Position numbers and translations under genes: made by a program. The notes beneath the pieces were generated by a model that did no database searches, was not told the origin of the DNA, and saw only the letters and a list, made by a program, of their open reading frames with translations. Positions 19,058 to 28,593 of a stretch of 64,000 nt of DNA are shown one piece after another. Numbering within the stretch: position 1 is the first letter of the stretch; each line of letters opens with the position of its first letter. The DNA is from Planococcus citreus (GTDB taxonomy: Bacteria; Bacillota; Bacilli; Bacillales_A; Planococcaceae): the NCBI RefSeq assembly GCF_003664125.1, contig NZ_RCCP01000001.1:124001-188000 (forward strand), in the 5' to 3' direction.

Positions 19058-19648
19058 CTATGCATTTACTTCTTCTTTGAATGCTTCTTGAAATTTTGTC
19101 ATGAAGAGATCGGTTTCTTCTTCTGGCTCTTGTGCCATTTCTTCAGGCAGCGGAGGTAATCCCTCCAAGTTCTTCAAGCCGAAATAATTAAGGAATTCGT
19201 CAGTCGTGCCGTACAAAATGGCACGGCCCGTCCCTTCAGCACGCCCGCATTCCTGGATCAATCCTTTAGCTGCGAGAGTCGCCAGCGCTTTTTCGCTTTT
19301 CACGCCACGCAAATCCTCAAGTTCCACCCGGGTGATTGGCTGTTTGTACGCCACGATCGCGAGAACTTCGAGTGAAGCCTGCGACAGCGATTGAGGAGTC
19401 GGGTTCTCAACCAGCTTTTGGATGGTTTCCGCCATTTCCGGCTTGGTCACCAATTGATAAACGCCTGCCAGTTCTTTCAGCGTCACCCCGAAAGCTTCCC
19501 CATCGTAACGGCTCTTCAGCTCCGCGAGCGCTTGCTCCACTTGTTCTGCACCCGCTTCTGTCAGAAACTGTAATTGGCTGAAACTCAAGCCATCGTCTCC
19601 TGTGACAAAAAGCAATGCTTCAATTTGGCCCAAAAGGTTCTTCTTCAT
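19058..19648 (-). CDS. scpB: Segregation and condensation protein ScpB
   Basis: 196-residue winged-helix protein that binds ScpA and SMC in the condensin complex for chromosome segregation. Conserved blocks include EALLFVTGDDGLS at the start and LSQASLEVLAIVAYKQPITRVELEDLRGV in the middle. It overlaps the scpA stop by 29 bases, so the partners are made together. Confidence 0.95.
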   Translation of the reverse strand: MKKNLLGQIEALLFVTGDDGLSFSQLQFLTEAGAEQVEQALAELKSRYDGEAFGVTLKELAGVYQLVTKPEMAETIQKLVENPTPQSLSQASLEVLAIVAYKQPITRVELEDLRGVKSEKALATLAAKGLIQECGRAEGTGRAILYGTTDEFLNYFGLKNLEGLPPLPEEMAQEPEEETDLFMTKFQEAFKEEVNA

Positions 19649-20390
19649 CTTGCCACGTTTCCTTTCTCAGTTCCACCGACAATTCGGTGAAATTCTTTTG
19701 CTGTTCGACCGCAATCACTTGCCGCTTCATCAATTCAAGCAAGGACAAAAACGAAACGACGAGCACTGCCTGGTCATCCGACGGGAAAAGTTCGGAAAAA
19801 TTAGCCCGTCCTTTGAATGATTTCAGCCGCTCGACCATCGAACCCATCTGTTCTTTAATAGATACTTCCTGGCGTGCGACGCGTGTCGAAAGCGGCGCCC
19901 TCAGTTGCTTTCGGCGCAACATCTTCTGGAATGCCCCGAGCATGTCGTACGCATTGGCATCATATTCCATAGTGTCTGGCTGCTGGAGTTCCGATAAATC
20001 AGCAGGCGCTTTCGAATATAGCACCGCTCGGTCATTCTCCAGTTTTTTCAGTTCGCTGGCCGCTTCTTTGTATTTTTTGTACTCGATCAGCCGTGACACC
20101 AATTCGTCGCGAGGATCTTCTTCATCGAATTCATAATCGACTTCATCGATTTCCCCTTCATGCACCGGCAGCAGCGTCTTGCTCTTGATCGCCAGCAAAG
20201 TCGCTGCCATCACTAAGTACTCGCTCGCTTCATTAAGCTCGAGCACTTGCATTGCACGTATATGCTCCATATACTGTGTAGTGATTTGGGAAACGGGTAT
20301 ATCGTAAATATCGATTTCCAAACGATGAATTAAATGCAATAATAAATCAAGCGGGCCTTCAAAGGCGTCCACTTTCACTTCATAAGACAT
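19620..20390 (-). CDS. scpA: Segregation and condensation protein ScpA
   Basis: 256-residue kleisin that bridges the SMC heads. The N-terminal signature VDAFEGPLDLLLHLIHRLEI and the following IDIYDIPVSQIT are typical, and the C-terminal winged helix (AVLVVSFLSLLELMKRQ) contacts the SMC head. An AGGTGG site precedes the ATG. Coupled to scpB by overlap. It faces the DUF309 gene across a 62-base divergent promoter region. Confidence 0.95.
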   Translation of the reverse strand: MSYEVKVDAFEGPLDLLLHLIHRLEIDIYDIPVSQITTQYMEHIRAMQVLELNEASEYLVMAATLLAIKSKTLLPVHEGEIDEVDYEFDEEDPRDELVSRLIEYKKYKEAASELKKLENDRAVLYSKAPADLSELQQPDTMEYDANAYDMLGAFQKMLRRKQLRAPLSTRVARQEVSIKEQMGSMVERLKSFKGRANFSELFPSDDQAVLVVSFLSLLELMKRQVIAVEQQKNFTELSVELRKETWQDEEEPFGPN

Positions 20391-20452
20391 GTGACTACCA
20401 CCTGACTGTTCATATTCCTACTATACTTGATTATAGAAGAAAGGAGATTGAA

Positions 20453-20953
20453 ATGCATCCGCTTAACCATCCCTTATTCCTTCAATACATCATCCACTTC
20501 AATGATGAAAAAGATTATTTCGAATGCCACGAAGTCGGCGAAGAGTACTGGAAACAAATCGCCCCGAAAGATAAGACCCATCCACTGACCGGGTGGATCC
20601 AATTGGCAGTCGGCATGTACCATTGGCGCCGCAGCAATTATCCCGGCGCGCTCCGTTCGCTCATACGGGCAAAACCGAAACTCGCTGAAGCAGGCATTTG
20701 GACCGAAGGCTTCGATCAGCAGCAATTGACTCGGCTCCTTACCGAATCGATACAAGGAGTCACCGACCGAGAGCCGTTCGAACACCGCGACTTGCCGCTT
20801 GTGCCAGGCGAACTCGTTCAAGCGATTGAAGAACGGAAGCAGCAATACCTGGCCCCGGCGCACGATGAATATTATCTGATGCACAAGCACCGGTTGCGCG
20901 ACCGGTCGGAAATCATTGCGCTCCGGCAACAGAAAAAAAGGCGGAACCTTTAA
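20453..20953 (+). CDS. ypuF: DUF309 protein, YpuF-like
   Basis: 166-residue soluble protein. The block FNDEKDYFECHEVGEEYWK and the later GWIQLAVGMYHWRRSNYPGALRSL match the DUF309 helical domain, whose function is unknown. It occupies the ypuF position beside scpA. An AAGGAG site precedes the ATG. Its last codons form part of a hairpin shared with the convergent ribT gene. Confidence 0.85.
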   Translation: MHPLNHPLFLQYIIHFNDEKDYFECHEVGEEYWKQIAPKDKTHPLTGWIQLAVGMYHWRRSNYPGALRSLIRAKPKLAEAGIWTEGFDQQQLTRLLTESIQGVTDREPFEHRDLPLVPGELVQAIEERKQQYLAPAHDEYYLMHKHRLRDRSEIIALRQQKKRRNL

Positions 20954-21317
20954 GAATTAAAGGCCGCCTTTTTTTTACTGGGCATTTATTCAGGAAAGCT
21001 TCGGTTTCGTCTGTAGCCCGCATTTCCCGGTGCTGCATCATGTCTTGAATCTTATCGATCATCTGATGGCCGATCCCGTCGCCCCGATGGGATGGATTCA
21101 CCGACACATGATGGATGGTGTAATGATCATCTGCGACTTCCACACCTAACAACCCGACAAAATCGTCCTCTTTTTTCCATAGGAACAATTGCCATTCTGG
21201 GTTTTCTTCATAGATGTGCATCGTCTGCTGCAGCTTTTTCAGTTCGCGCTCTTTGGGCATGAAAGATAACAACCCCATGGCGATTTTTTCAAATGATTTT
21301 TTGTATCTGTATAACAT
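20913..21317 (-). CDS. ribT: GNAT family acetyltransferase, RibT-like
   Basis: 134-residue GNAT protein. The N-terminus RYKKSFEKIAMGLLSFMP is a close match to RibT of B. subtilis, and the acetyl-CoA loop is HHVSVNPSHRGDGIG (residues 69-83). In B. subtilis ribT ends the ribDEAHT operon; here no riboflavin synthesis genes are adjacent, and upstream lies the lysA microprotein. The final 20 or so codons read through the shared terminator and overlap ypuF by 41 bases, so the tail looks like an extension of the usual about 124-residue protein. Substrate unknown. Confidence 0.85.
   Translation of the reverse strand: MLYRYKKSFEKIAMGLLSFMPKERELKKLQQTMHIYEENPEWQLFLWKKEDDFVGLLGVEVADDHYTIHHVSVNPSHRGDGIGHQMIDKIQDMMQHREMRATDETEAFLNKCPVKKRRPLILKGSAFFSVAGAQ
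20934..20977. terminator. Bidirectional terminator between ypuF and ribT
   Basis: AAAAAAAGGCGG and CCGCCTTTTTTT pair around a loop that can itself fold (CCTTTAAGAATTAAAGG), with A- and T-tracts on both sides. It ends ypuF and overlaps the 3' end of the facing ribT frame. Confidence 0.8.
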
Positions 21318-21397
21318 AATTGATCCCTCATTTTCATCTTAAAAGCAGCTTTACCCATACTACTATAAACTCCCCAATAACTCAAGTTTACGCAGGA

Positions 21398-21502
21398 TCA
21401 GCCGCCTGTGACATTGTCTGCAAAGAACAGCCAGTAGGCGATGCCCCAGGCGAATGCCATCAACAGGACGAATAGGAACAGCATGATGTTCTGCTTTCTC
21501 AA
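21398..21502 (-). CDS. 34-residue membrane microprotein overlapping lysA
   Basis: A TTG at 21502 overlaps the lysA stop codon (TTGA), with GAGGGGG just upstream inside the lysA 3' end. It reads 34 residues: a basic start (LRKQN), one hydrophobic helix from about residue 7 to 27 (IMLFLFVLLMAFAWGIAYWL, then FF) and a short tail ADNVTGG. The overlap suggests translational coupling with lysA. I do not recognise it. It could be a real small membrane protein; conservation next to lysA would decide. Confidence 0.6.
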   Translation of the reverse strand: MRKQNIMLFLFVLLMAFAWGIAYWLFFADNVTGG

Positions 21503-22821
21503 CGCTTAGCCCCCTCTTGCATATAACCCTCTTCATTCTTGATCAAATCTTCAAAACTTTCCCGATGGATGACGAGCTGATGCTTGCCGCCTTCCGCAAA
21601 AACGACTGCCGGCCGTGTGATCCGGTTGTAATTGCTTGCCATGGAATAGCCATATGCGCCGGTGCAGAAAACAGCCAGAATGTCACCAGCTGAAACTTCC
21701 GGCAACTGTGCTTCTTCGATGAGCTTATCGCCGGATTCACAGCATTTCCCTGCGATTGTATAAACTTGCCCTGCCTCTTCCTGAGCGCGGTTGGCGAGCA
21801 GGGAACTGTATTTCGCACCGTACAGAGCAGGGCGGATATTGTCGGACATTCCGCCGTCGACCGCTGCATAGCGACGAGTGTCGGGCACATCTTTTGTCGA
21901 TCCGATCGTATAGAGCGTCGTGCCAGCATCACCGATCAATGAACGGCCCGGCTCGATCCAAATCTCCGGCACCGGGAACCCGGCCCCTTCGGACGCGGTT
22001 TTGACCGTGCGGATCATGTCTTTCACATACACGGCTGGCTCAAGCGGAGCATCTTCTTCCGTATAGCGGATGCCGAAGCCGCCACCCAAATTCAGCACAG
22101 AGCATGTGTAGGAATGATCCTGTTTCCATGTCGCCATTTTCAGCAGCAATTTTTCAGAAGCCTTCTGGAACGCAGCGGTTTCGAAAATCTGTGACCCGAT
22201 ATGGCAGTGGAGGCCGATCAACTCGAGATGTCCGTGAGCATAGGTTTCCTCAAAAGCACGGTCTGCCTGGCCGTTATTCAAATCAAATCCGAATTTCGAG
22301 TCTTCCTGGCCTGTCGTGATGTAATCATGGGTATGGGCTTCAATCCCTGGCGTGACGCGCAGCAAGATGTTCATCTTCTGCTGGCGCCGCTCCGCTGTTT
22401 TTTTCAGCAGCTCGATTTCGTAAAAATTATCGACAACGATGCAGCCGATTTCCTCATCAAAAGCCATGTCGATTTCGGCTTGGCTCTTATTATTGCCATG
22501 GAAGTGGATTTTCTCTTTCGGGAATCCGCTTTGGATCGCCGTGTAGAGCTCCCCGCCGGACACGACATCGAGCGACAGCCCTTCTTGTGCTGCGACTTGA
22601 TAGATGGCGATGCCGGAGAACGCTTTGCTGGCATAAGCGACTTGATAACCGACTTGTTCGTTTTGGAAGGTTTTTTGGAACGCTTGAGCGCGTTCGCGGA
22701 ATAGCGCGATGTCATAGACGAAAAGCGGTGTGCCGTATTGTGCTGCAAGGTCTATTGTGTCTACTCCACCGATCGTCAAATGGCCTTTTTCGTTAATTGA
22801 TTGTGTCCCGTATAGATGCAT
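21499..22821 (-). CDS. lysA: Diaminopimelate decarboxylase
   Basis: Final enzyme of lysine synthesis, PLP-dependent, converting meso-diaminopimelate to lysine. The 440-residue protein has the PLP lysine in YASKAF (about residue 47), the glycine loop LNLGGGFGIRY and the catalytic cysteine block GKCCESGDKL. I chose the ATG at 22821 after AGGAGGAG. In B. subtilis the dacF-spoIIA-spoVA genes precede lysA; here the pdp terminator lies immediately before it. No lysine riboswitch is visible in the short leader. Confidence 0.96.
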   Translation of the reverse strand: MHLYGTQSINEKGHLTIGGVDTIDLAAQYGTPLFVYDIALFRERAQAFQKTFQNEQVGYQVAYASKAFSGIAIYQVAAQEGLSLDVVSGGELYTAIQSGFPKEKIHFHGNNKSQAEIDMAFDEEIGCIVVDNFYEIELLKKTAERRQQKMNILLRVTPGIEAHTHDYITTGQEDSKFGFDLNNGQADRAFEETYAHGHLELIGLHCHIGSQIFETAAFQKASEKLLLKMATWKQDHSYTCSVLNLGGGFGIRYTEEDAPLEPAVYVKDMIRTVKTASEGAGFPVPEIWIEPGRSLIGDAGTTLYTIGSTKDVPDTRRYAAVDGGMSDNIRPALYGAKYSSLLANRAQEEAGQVYTIAGKCCESGDKLIEEAQLPEVSAGDILAVFCTGAYGYSMASNYNRITRPAVVFAEGGKHQLVIHRESFEDLIKNEEGYMQEGAKR

Positions 22822-22851
22822 GTCGACTCCTCCTGAATGGGCTATGTATAG

Positions 22852-22886
22852 TAAAAATCTTGCTGAGCCTAGACCCAGCAAGATTC
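22852..22886 (-). terminator. Terminator after pdp
   Basis: AATCTTGCTG and CAGCAAGATT form a 10-bp stem three bases beyond the pdp stop codon, followed on the minus strand by TTTTTA. It separates the deoB-pdp unit from lysA. Confidence 0.85.
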
Positions 22887-22888
22887 GT

Positions 22889-24193
22889 TTAATCGGTGAT
22901 CAAAGCAGAGACGAGTTGAATCGCTTCAACCGGCTCGTTTGAATACTCGATACTATTGTATAACATTTCCTGGCATTCCGCGAGGTCCTGTGTATTGGAA
23001 TAAATCGTCGCCAAAGCTTCGCCTTTTTTGACGAAATCGCCGACCTTCTTGTGCAGCACCAAACCGACCGATAGATCGATGACCGAATCCTTCGTCGCAC
23101 GGCCTGCGCCGAGCACCATGGCCGCTGTTCCGATTTCATCCGCTTCCATAAAGGAAATATAGCCGTCCTGCTTAGCCGGAAGCTCGGTAACGAATTTCGC
23201 TTGCGGCAATAGGCTGAGATCGTCCACTACAGCCGGATTGCCGCCCTGGTCTTCGATCAATTGGCGGAACGCTTCGAGTGCTGAGCCGTCTTTGATGACG
23301 TCTTCTAGCATGGCACGCGCCTCTTCTAAAGTTTTGGCCTTGCCGCCGACGACGACCATTTGGCTGCCGAGCACGAGGCATAGTTCCGTCAAATCTTCCG
23401 GGCCTTTGCCTTGTAGCGTTTCAATCGCTTCTTTCACTTCCAACGCATTGCCGATCGCAAATCCGAGCGGCTGGCTCATATCTGAAATGATGGCCATCGT
23501 TTTGCGCCCTGTCGCATTGCCGATGCCGACCATGGCGTGCGCCAGTTTTTTGGCATCTTCTTCGGTTTTCATAAATGCGCCCTCGCCTGTTTTCACGTCA
23601 AGGACGATGGCATCGGCGCCGGCTGCGATTTTCTTGCTCATGATCGAACTTGCGATCAGCGGAATGCTGTTGACGGTCGCCGTTACATCGCGCAAGGAAT
23701 ACATTTTCTTATCGGCAGGCGTCAAATTGCCGCTTTGCCCGATCACCGCCAATTTGTGTTCGTTCACTTGACGGATAAAATCATTCGTTGACAGCTCGAC
23801 GTGAAAACCGTCGATGGCTTCAAGTTTATCGATTGTCCCACCGGTGTGTCCAAGTCCGCGCCCGCTCATTTTGGCAACCGGCACGCCGCAAGCTGCGACA
23901 AGCGGCCCGAGGACTAGCGTCGTCGTATCGCCGACGCCGCCTGTTGAATGCTTATCCACTTTAATGCCTTCAATGGCCGACAAATCGATCTGGTCTCCAG
24001 ACTCCGCCATCGCCATCGTCAAATCTGCCCGTTCACGCTCACTCATATCCTGGAAAAACACAGCCATCAAGAATGAGCTCATTTGATAATCGGCAATTTC
24101 GCCTTTTGTATAGCCAGAGACGATAAAACGGATTTCTTCTGTGGACAGCTCATGGCCGTCCCGTTTCTTTTCGATCAAGTCCACCATTCTCAT
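22889..24193 (-). CDS. pdp: Pyrimidine-nucleoside phosphorylase
   Basis: 434-residue enzyme that splits uridine and thymidine with phosphate. The family signature [13 protein letters not shown] (residues 81-93) and [18 protein letters not shown] are present, and the C-terminal barrel-sandwich segment is intact. It follows deoB by 17 bases, so ribose- or deoxyribose-1-phosphate made here can be passed to phosphopentomutase. In related Bacillales punA often lies between the two; it is absent here. Confidence 0.95.
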   Translation of the reverse strand: MRMVDLIEKKRDGHELSTEEIRFIVSGYTKGEIADYQMSSFLMAVFFQDMSERERADLTMAMAESGDQIDLSAIEGIKVDKHSTGGVGDTTTLVLGPLVAACGVPVAKMSGRGLGHTGGTIDKLEAIDGFHVELSTNDFIRQVNEHKLAVIGQSGNLTPADKKMYSLRDVTATVNSIPLIASSIMSKKIAAGADAIVLDVKTGEGAFMKTEEDAKKLAHAMVGIGNATGRKTMAIISDMSQPLGFAIGNALEVKEAIETLQGKGPEDLTELCLVLGSQMVVVGGKAKTLEEARAMLEDVIKDGSALEAFRQLIEDQGGNPAVVDDLSLLPQAKFVTELPAKQDGYISFMEADEIGTAAMVLGAGRATKDSVIDLSVGLVLHKKVGDFVKKGEALATIYSNTQDLAECQEMLYNSIEYSNEPVEAIQLVSALITD

Positions 24194-24210
24194 TGGTCAT
24201 TACCGCCTTT

Positions 24211-25395
24211 TCAGTTTAGTTTCGATAGGAAGCTTGTGCCGAATTTCGGCAATTCGCAAGCGAAATTCTCCGCAATGGTCGCACCGATATCCGCAAATGT
24301 CGATCCTGTTCCAAGGTCAGACCCGCCGTTGAAACGAGGAGAGAATGCTAGAAGCGGAACATATTCGCGCGTATGGTCGGTTCCCGGGAAAGTCGGATCG
24401 TTTCCATGGTCTGCTGTAATGAGCAGCAAATCGTCTTCTTTTAAGCCTTCCAGCACTTCCGGCAGGCGCACATCGAATGCTTCGAGCGCTTGTGCATAAC
24501 CTTCCGGGTCTCTGCGATGCCCGAAGAGCGCATCAAAATCCACGAGGTTCAAAAAGCTCAAGCCGTTGAAGTCCTTGCCGACCACTTGAACGAGCTTATC
24601 CATGCCGTCTGCGTTATCCGTTGTTCTCAAAGCTTCTGTCACGCCCGCGCCATTATAGATATCGTTGATTTTCCCGATGGCGATGACATCTTTCCCACCA
24701 TCTTGCAGTTCATTCATGACAGTGCGGTCAAAAGGCGTCAACGCATAATCATGGCGGTTGGATGTGCGTTTAAATGCCCCAGGTTCACCAAGGAATGGGC
24801 GAGCGATGACACGCCCGACCAAAAATTCCGGGTCCAATGTCAATTCACGGGCTGTTTCACAAATCCGGTACAGCTCATCCAATGGAATTACTTCTTCGTG
24901 TGCAGCAATTTGCAGAACCGGGTCAGCAGACGTATAGACAATCAACGCGCCCGTTTCCATGTGTTCTTGGCCGAGTTCGTCAAGGATTTCAGTGCCGCTT
25001 GCCGGTTTATTGCCGATGACTTTGCGGCCCGTCGCCTGTTCAAGCTTGTCAATCAGTTCTTGTGGAAACCCTTCTGGATAGACTTTAAACGGCGTATCAA
25101 TGTTGAGCCCCATGATTTCCCAGTGGCCTGTCATCGTATCTTTTCCGACTGAAGCCTCCTCGAGACGCCCGAAATGAGCAGCTGGTTCATTTTGTGCTTC
25201 CAGTCCTTTAACGGGAACGACATTGGCTAGTCCCAGCTTCTCCATATTCGGCATCGAGAGTCCGCCGACAGATTGCGCGATGTGGCCGAGCGTATCCGCA
25301 CCTTTATCCCCAAATGCTTCAGCATCCGGCGCTTCGCCGATGCCGACCGAATCCAGTACGATTAAATGTATGCGAGTAAACGGTTTCATTGTCAT
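24211..25395 (-). CDS. deoB: Phosphopentomutase
   Basis: 394-residue alkaline-phosphatase-superfamily enzyme interconverting ribose-1- and ribose-5-phosphate. Metal-ligand motifs include [14 protein letters not shown] at the start with the DTLGHIA block, the catalytic threonine region [13 protein letters not shown], and ITADHGNDP with the following [10 protein letters not shown]. An AAGGAGG site precedes the ATG at 25395. It links nucleoside catabolism with the pentose phosphate pathway and is followed by pdp. Called drm in B. subtilis. Confidence 0.96.
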   Translation of the reverse strand: MTMKPFTRIHLIVLDSVGIGEAPDAEAFGDKGADTLGHIAQSVGGLSMPNMEKLGLANVVPVKGLEAQNEPAAHFGRLEEASVGKDTMTGHWEIMGLNIDTPFKVYPEGFPQELIDKLEQATGRKVIGNKPASGTEILDELGQEHMETGALIVYTSADPVLQIAAHEEVIPLDELYRICETARELTLDPEFLVGRVIARPFLGEPGAFKRTSNRHDYALTPFDRTVMNELQDGGKDVIAIGKINDIYNGAGVTEALRTTDNADGMDKLVQVVGKDFNGLSFLNLVDFDALFGHRRDPEGYAQALEAFDVRLPEVLEGLKEDDLLLITADHGNDPTFPGTDHTREYVPLLAFSPRFNGGSDLGTGSTFADIGATIAENFACELPKFGTSFLSKLN

Positions 25396-25463
25396 GTAAT
25401 TTCCTCCTTATTTGCCCTTTTATTCTATCATATGATTGGTCCATGTCGGAAGTCAGACCTCTG

Positions 25464-26366
25464 TTAGGCACGCGGATGAAATTGCGAGTACACGTCTTTC
25501 AAACGCGTTTTGCTGACATGGGTATAGATTTGGGTCGTTGAAATATCTGCGTGCCCAAGCATTTCCTGTACGGCCCGTAGATCTGCCCCATTTTCGATTA
25601 AATGAGTAGCGAATGAGTGGCGCAATGTATGCGGCGTCAACTCTTTTTGGATGCCCGCTTTCTGGGCGTGCTGCTTGAGCAATTTCCAGAACCCTTGGCG
25701 CGTCAAGCGTTTCCCTCTTTGGTTGATGAATAGGGCATCGGTTTTCTCAGAAGGATTTCGCAACACGAGACGCCCCGATTCGATGTATTCGCGGTTGGCT
25801 TCAAGTGCAGCCCTGCCAAGCGGGATGATCCGCTCTTTGCCGCCTTTTCCTATGCAGCGCACGAATCCCATCGTCAAATGGACATCTTCCATATCCAGGT
25901 TAATGCATTCACTGACGCGCATGCCGCTCGCATAAAGCAATTCCAACATGGCACGGTCGCGCAGCCCGTTGGCTTTTGACGTATCCGGTGAATTCAATAA
26001 GGCATCGATTTCTTCTATAGATAAGATGTTCGGCAGCTTCTTGTCCATCTGAGGCATTTCCAAGTGAACGGTCGGATCTGAATCACTGCGTTTCTCCCGT
26101 ATCAAGAATTGGTGAAAACTGCGGATCGAAGAAATATGCCTCGCCACTGTACGCGATGTTTTCGCCATTTCCTGCAAATGGCGCAGGTGATTCAAAATAT
26201 GGACCCGCTCAATTTTCCCGAGCCGTTCCAATTGTTCGACTTCACTCATATATTGTATGTAGCCTTTCAAGTCTCGTTCATATGAAGTCAACGTATTATC
26301 AGCCAGTTGCCTCTCCACGCGGAGAAAGTGCAAATAATCATCCAGTGCATCTTTCGCGTCGTTCAT
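25464..26366 (-). CDS. xerD: Site-specific tyrosine recombinase XerD
   Basis: 300-residue integrase that with XerC resolves chromosome dimers at dif. The N-terminal SAM-like DNA-binding domain ([24 protein letters not shown]) is followed by a catalytic domain with Arg in [19 protein letters not shown], the [15 protein letters not shown] block and the nucleophile tyrosine therein. I chose the ATG at 26366, preceded by AAGGAGG. Lies between fur and deoB as in B. subtilis (ripX). Confidence 0.95.
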   Translation of the reverse strand: MNDAKDALDDYLHFLRVERQLADNTLTSYERDLKGYIQYMSEVEQLERLGKIERVHILNHLRHLQEMAKTSRTVARHISSIRSFHQFLIREKRSDSDPTVHLEMPQMDKKLPNILSIEEIDALLNSPDTSKANGLRDRAMLELLYASGMRVSECINLDMEDVHLTMGFVRCIGKGGKERIIPLGRAALEANREYIESGRLVLRNPSEKTDALFINQRGKRLTRQGFWKLLKQHAQKAGIQKELTPHTLRHSFATHLIENGADLRAVQEMLGHADISTTQIYTHVSKTRLKDVYSQFHPRA

Positions 26367-26404
26367 CGGGATTCCTCCTTTTTGCGCTGTTTTAATTGAA
26401 GATG

Positions 26405-26436
26405 AAAAAAGACGGCCTTCGACAGGCCGTCTTTTA
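26405..26436 (-). terminator. Terminator after fur
   Basis: AAAAGACGGCCT and AGGCCGTCTTTT form a 12-bp stem with a 5-base loop and a T-tract on the minus strand. The stem includes the fur stop codon. Confidence 0.85.
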
Positions 26437-26901
26437 TGCGTCTTTTTCCGGCTTATTGGGCCCCGAATCATGGCAGCGCCAGCAAATGCCATGAAAAGTC
26501 AAACGGTGGTCTTTGATCTGGAAGTTCCAGCGCTTTTCCACGACTGCTTCGACATCTTCAAGCAAATCTTCCTGTATTTCATCTACTGCCCCACACTCTA
26601 AGCAGACCAGGTGATGGTGGAAGTGTGCTGCGCCTTCCTGACGCAAATCATAACGGGAAACGCCATCCCCAAAATTTATTTTATCGACAATTTTCAATTC
26701 GGTCAGAAGTTCCAATGTACGGTATACCGTAGCTAAGCCGATTTCCGGTGCGATGTCCTTGACCAAAAGATAGACATCCTCAGCACTTAGATGGTCTTCT
26801 TCATGATCCAATAAAATTCGTACCGTTGCTTCACGCTGTGGCGTCAGCTTATAACTCGCAGCGTGTAATTGCTTTTTTATACGATCTATCCTTGTTTCCA
26901 T
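26434..26901 (-). CDS. fur: Ferric uptake regulator Fur family
   Basis: 155-residue metalloregulator. It has the N-terminal winged helix ([38 protein letters not shown]), the regulatory-metal histidines in [12 protein letters not shown] and a structural zinc site from CLECG and CWRCHD. This is the Fur position beside xerD and nudF in B. subtilis, rather than PerR or Zur, which are elsewhere. A sigma-A-like promoter and a near-palindrome lie upstream. Confidence 0.93.
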   Translation of the reverse strand: METRIDRIKKQLHAASYKLTPQREATVRILLDHEEDHLSAEDVYLLVKDIAPEIGLATVYRTLELLTELKIVDKINFGDGVSRYDLRQEGAAHFHHHLVCLECGAVDEIQEDLLEDVEAVVEKRWNFQIKDHRLTFHGICWRCHDSGPNKPEKDA

Positions 26902-26927
26902 GCGACGCCCTCCCTCAAACTGTATTC

Positions 26928-26957
26928 ATTATATCAAAAGGGCGTTCTCGATTACAA
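26928..26957 (-). promoter_or_regulatory. Predicted sigma-A promoter of fur
   Basis: Minus strand TTGTAA, 18-base spacer, TATAAT, 26 bases before the fur ATG. Confidence 0.55.
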
Positions 26958-26977
26958 CAATCGATGCCGTTTATTAT

Positions 26978-26992
26978 TTAGAATCATTCTTA
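26978..26992. promoter_or_regulatory. Possible Per/Fur box upstream of fur
   Basis: TTAGAATCATTCTTA is a near-perfect 7-1-7 palindrome resembling the PerR and Fur box (TTATAATnATTATAA), with three differences. It lies about 20 bases upstream of the predicted -35 element. B. subtilis fur is PerR-controlled; the match here is only partial. Confidence 0.4.
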
Positions 26993-27005
26993 ACTGGTAA
27001 TTGGA

Positions 27006-27557
27006 TTAATTCTTATCTGATAAGTAGTTTTTAACCCATTGCACAGCGTAAGCGGTTTTCGCGTCAAAAATCCGTTCGTTCTCAATCAAACCTTGCGCTT
27101 CCTCTACCGTCACTTCGAGCAATTCCACGAATTCGTCCTCATCCGTCACTGCGCCATTCTCTGCACGGTGCAAGCCGCTCGCAAAGAAAACGTGCACCAC
27201 TTCATCGGCAAATCCGGGAGACGTCGAAAAGCTGATCACTTTTTCGAGCTTATCCGCTGAATAGCCTGTCTCTTCTTCCAGTTCACGCATAGCCGTGTAC
27301 TCAGGTGCCTCGCCGGGTTCCAGTTTTCCGGCCGGAATTTCGACTAGTGAGCGTTCGAGTGCTTTGCGGTATTGTTCAACCATGATGATTTTCTTGTCAC
27401 CCGTCAATGCGATGACCGCTACCGCTCCTGGGTGTTCGATCAATTCGCGCTTCGACTGTTTGCCATTTGGCAGTGTCACATCGTCGACTTTCAAATTAAT
27501 GACCTTGCCCTCATATAAACGTTCACTATGAATTGTTTTTTCTTCAAATTTCTTCAT
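27006..27557 (-). CDS. nudF: ADP-ribose pyrophosphatase, Nudix family
   Basis: 183-residue Nudix hydrolase that cleaves ADP-ribose. The Nudix box is complete: GEAPEYTAMRELEEETGY (from about residue 90), and EIPAGKLEPG just before it is typical of this subfamily. The ATG at 27557 is preceded by GAGGG; upstream in-frame codons extend into the divergent promoter region. It faces the aldo/keto reductase gene and is followed by fur. spoIIM, which in B. subtilis lies between this gene and fur, is absent. Confidence 0.93.
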   Translation of the reverse strand: MKKFEEKTIHSERLYEGKVINLKVDDVTLPNGKQSKRELIEHPGAVAVIALTGDKKIIMVEQYRKALERSLVEIPAGKLEPGEAPEYTAMRELEEETGYSADKLEKVISFSTSPGFADEVVHVFFASGLHRAENGAVTDEDEFVELLEVTVEEAQGLIENERIFDAKTAYAVQWVKNYLSDKN

Positions 27558-27637
27558 ACTGGCCCTCATTTCATTTGTAGTTTCAATACCGCAAAGTATA
27601 CCATAGAGGAAACAAATTTTTACAATGAGGTGAAATG

Positions 27638-28540
27638 ATGAAATACAATACACTGGGAACTAGCGGGCTTGAAGTCAGTGAGATTGCGCTCGGCTGCATG
27701 TCATTGCCGGAAGACCCGAAACAAGCAGGAGCCATTATCGACGAAGCGATGGACAATGGCGTCACTTATTTTGACACAGCCGATTTCTACGGCAAAGGAA
27801 AGAACGAGGAAATCGTCGGCGGTGCACTTGGCAACCGGCGCAAAGACATCATCCTTGCCAGCAAAGTAGGGAATGAATGGTCGGAAGACTCGGATGAAGT
27901 GAAATGGAATCCGACGAAAGCTTATATCAAAGAACAAATCCACAACTCGCTGCGCCGCCTAAAAACGGATTACTTGGATTTGTATCAGCTTCACGGCGGA
28001 ATGATCTCCGATAACTCAGAAGAAACGATCGAAGCGTTCGAGGAATTGAAAAAAGAAGGCTTGATCCGCGCTTACGGGATCTCGTCCATCCGGCCGAATG
28101 TCATCCGGCGCTTTTTGAACAATAGTGAGATTGCTTCCATCATGATGCAGTACAGCCTCCTTGACCGGCGCCCTGAAGAATTCTTGCCGGAGATCGGTCA
28201 AACCGGCCGTTCTGTCGTTGCACGCGGCAGTTTGGCAAAAGGCTTGCTAACGGCTGAAGGATTCACACGCGCTGAAAAGATGGGCGATTATCTGCAGTAT
28301 GGGCCGGATCAGCTAACGGCTACATTGAAAAAGCTTTCCGCCATCCATGACAATATCCATGCACTCGCCCTGCATTCGGTGCTGTCTGACAGCACCGTAG
28401 CTGCAGCAGTCACTGGAGCGAGCAGCCCTGGTCAATTACATGAAACGCTCCTGGCTTATCAACAGACTGTCACTGCACAGCAGGTTGAAGAAGCCAAGAA
28501 AGCGACGCGGCTGGACCGCTATGAACAACATCGCGATTGA
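27638..28540 (+). CDS. yqkF: Aldo/keto reductase, YqkF-like
   Basis: 300-residue NADP(H)-dependent oxidoreductase of the TIM-barrel family. Catalytic residues Asp and Tyr lie in YFDTADFYGKGKNEEIVG, the lysine in ILASKVG and the histidine in DLYQLHGG. Substrate unknown. Two adjacent ATGs exist; the second, at 27638, has better spacing from GAGGTG. It is divergent from nudF, as yqkF is in B. subtilis. A strong terminator follows. Confidence 0.9.
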   Translation: MKYNTLGTSGLEVSEIALGCMSLPEDPKQAGAIIDEAMDNGVTYFDTADFYGKGKNEEIVGGALGNRRKDIILASKVGNEWSEDSDEVKWNPTKAYIKEQIHNSLRRLKTDYLDLYQLHGGMISDNSEETIEAFEELKKEGLIRAYGISSIRPNVIRRFLNNSEIASIMMQYSLLDRRPEEFLPEIGQTGRSVVARGSLAKGLLTAEGFTRAEKMGDYLQYGPDQLTATLKKLSAIHDNIHALALHSVLSDSTVAAAVTGASSPGQLHETLLAYQQTVTAQQVEEAKKATRLDRYEQHRD

Positions 28541-28561
28541 CCAGTTGCTTTAAAAAGAATG

Positions 28562-28591
28562 GCGTCCCGCCTGCTGCGGGGCGCTTTTTTG
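28562..28591 (+). terminator. Terminator after aldo/keto reductase
   Basis: GCGTCCCGC and GCGGGGCGC form a 9-bp stem (one G-U) with a 5-base loop, followed by six T. Confidence 0.88.
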
Positions 28592-28593
28592 TT

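Noticed and set aside
22822-22888. Lysine riboswitch before lysA
   Set aside because: The leader is under 70 bases and consists mostly of the pdp terminator; no aptamer landmarks are present.
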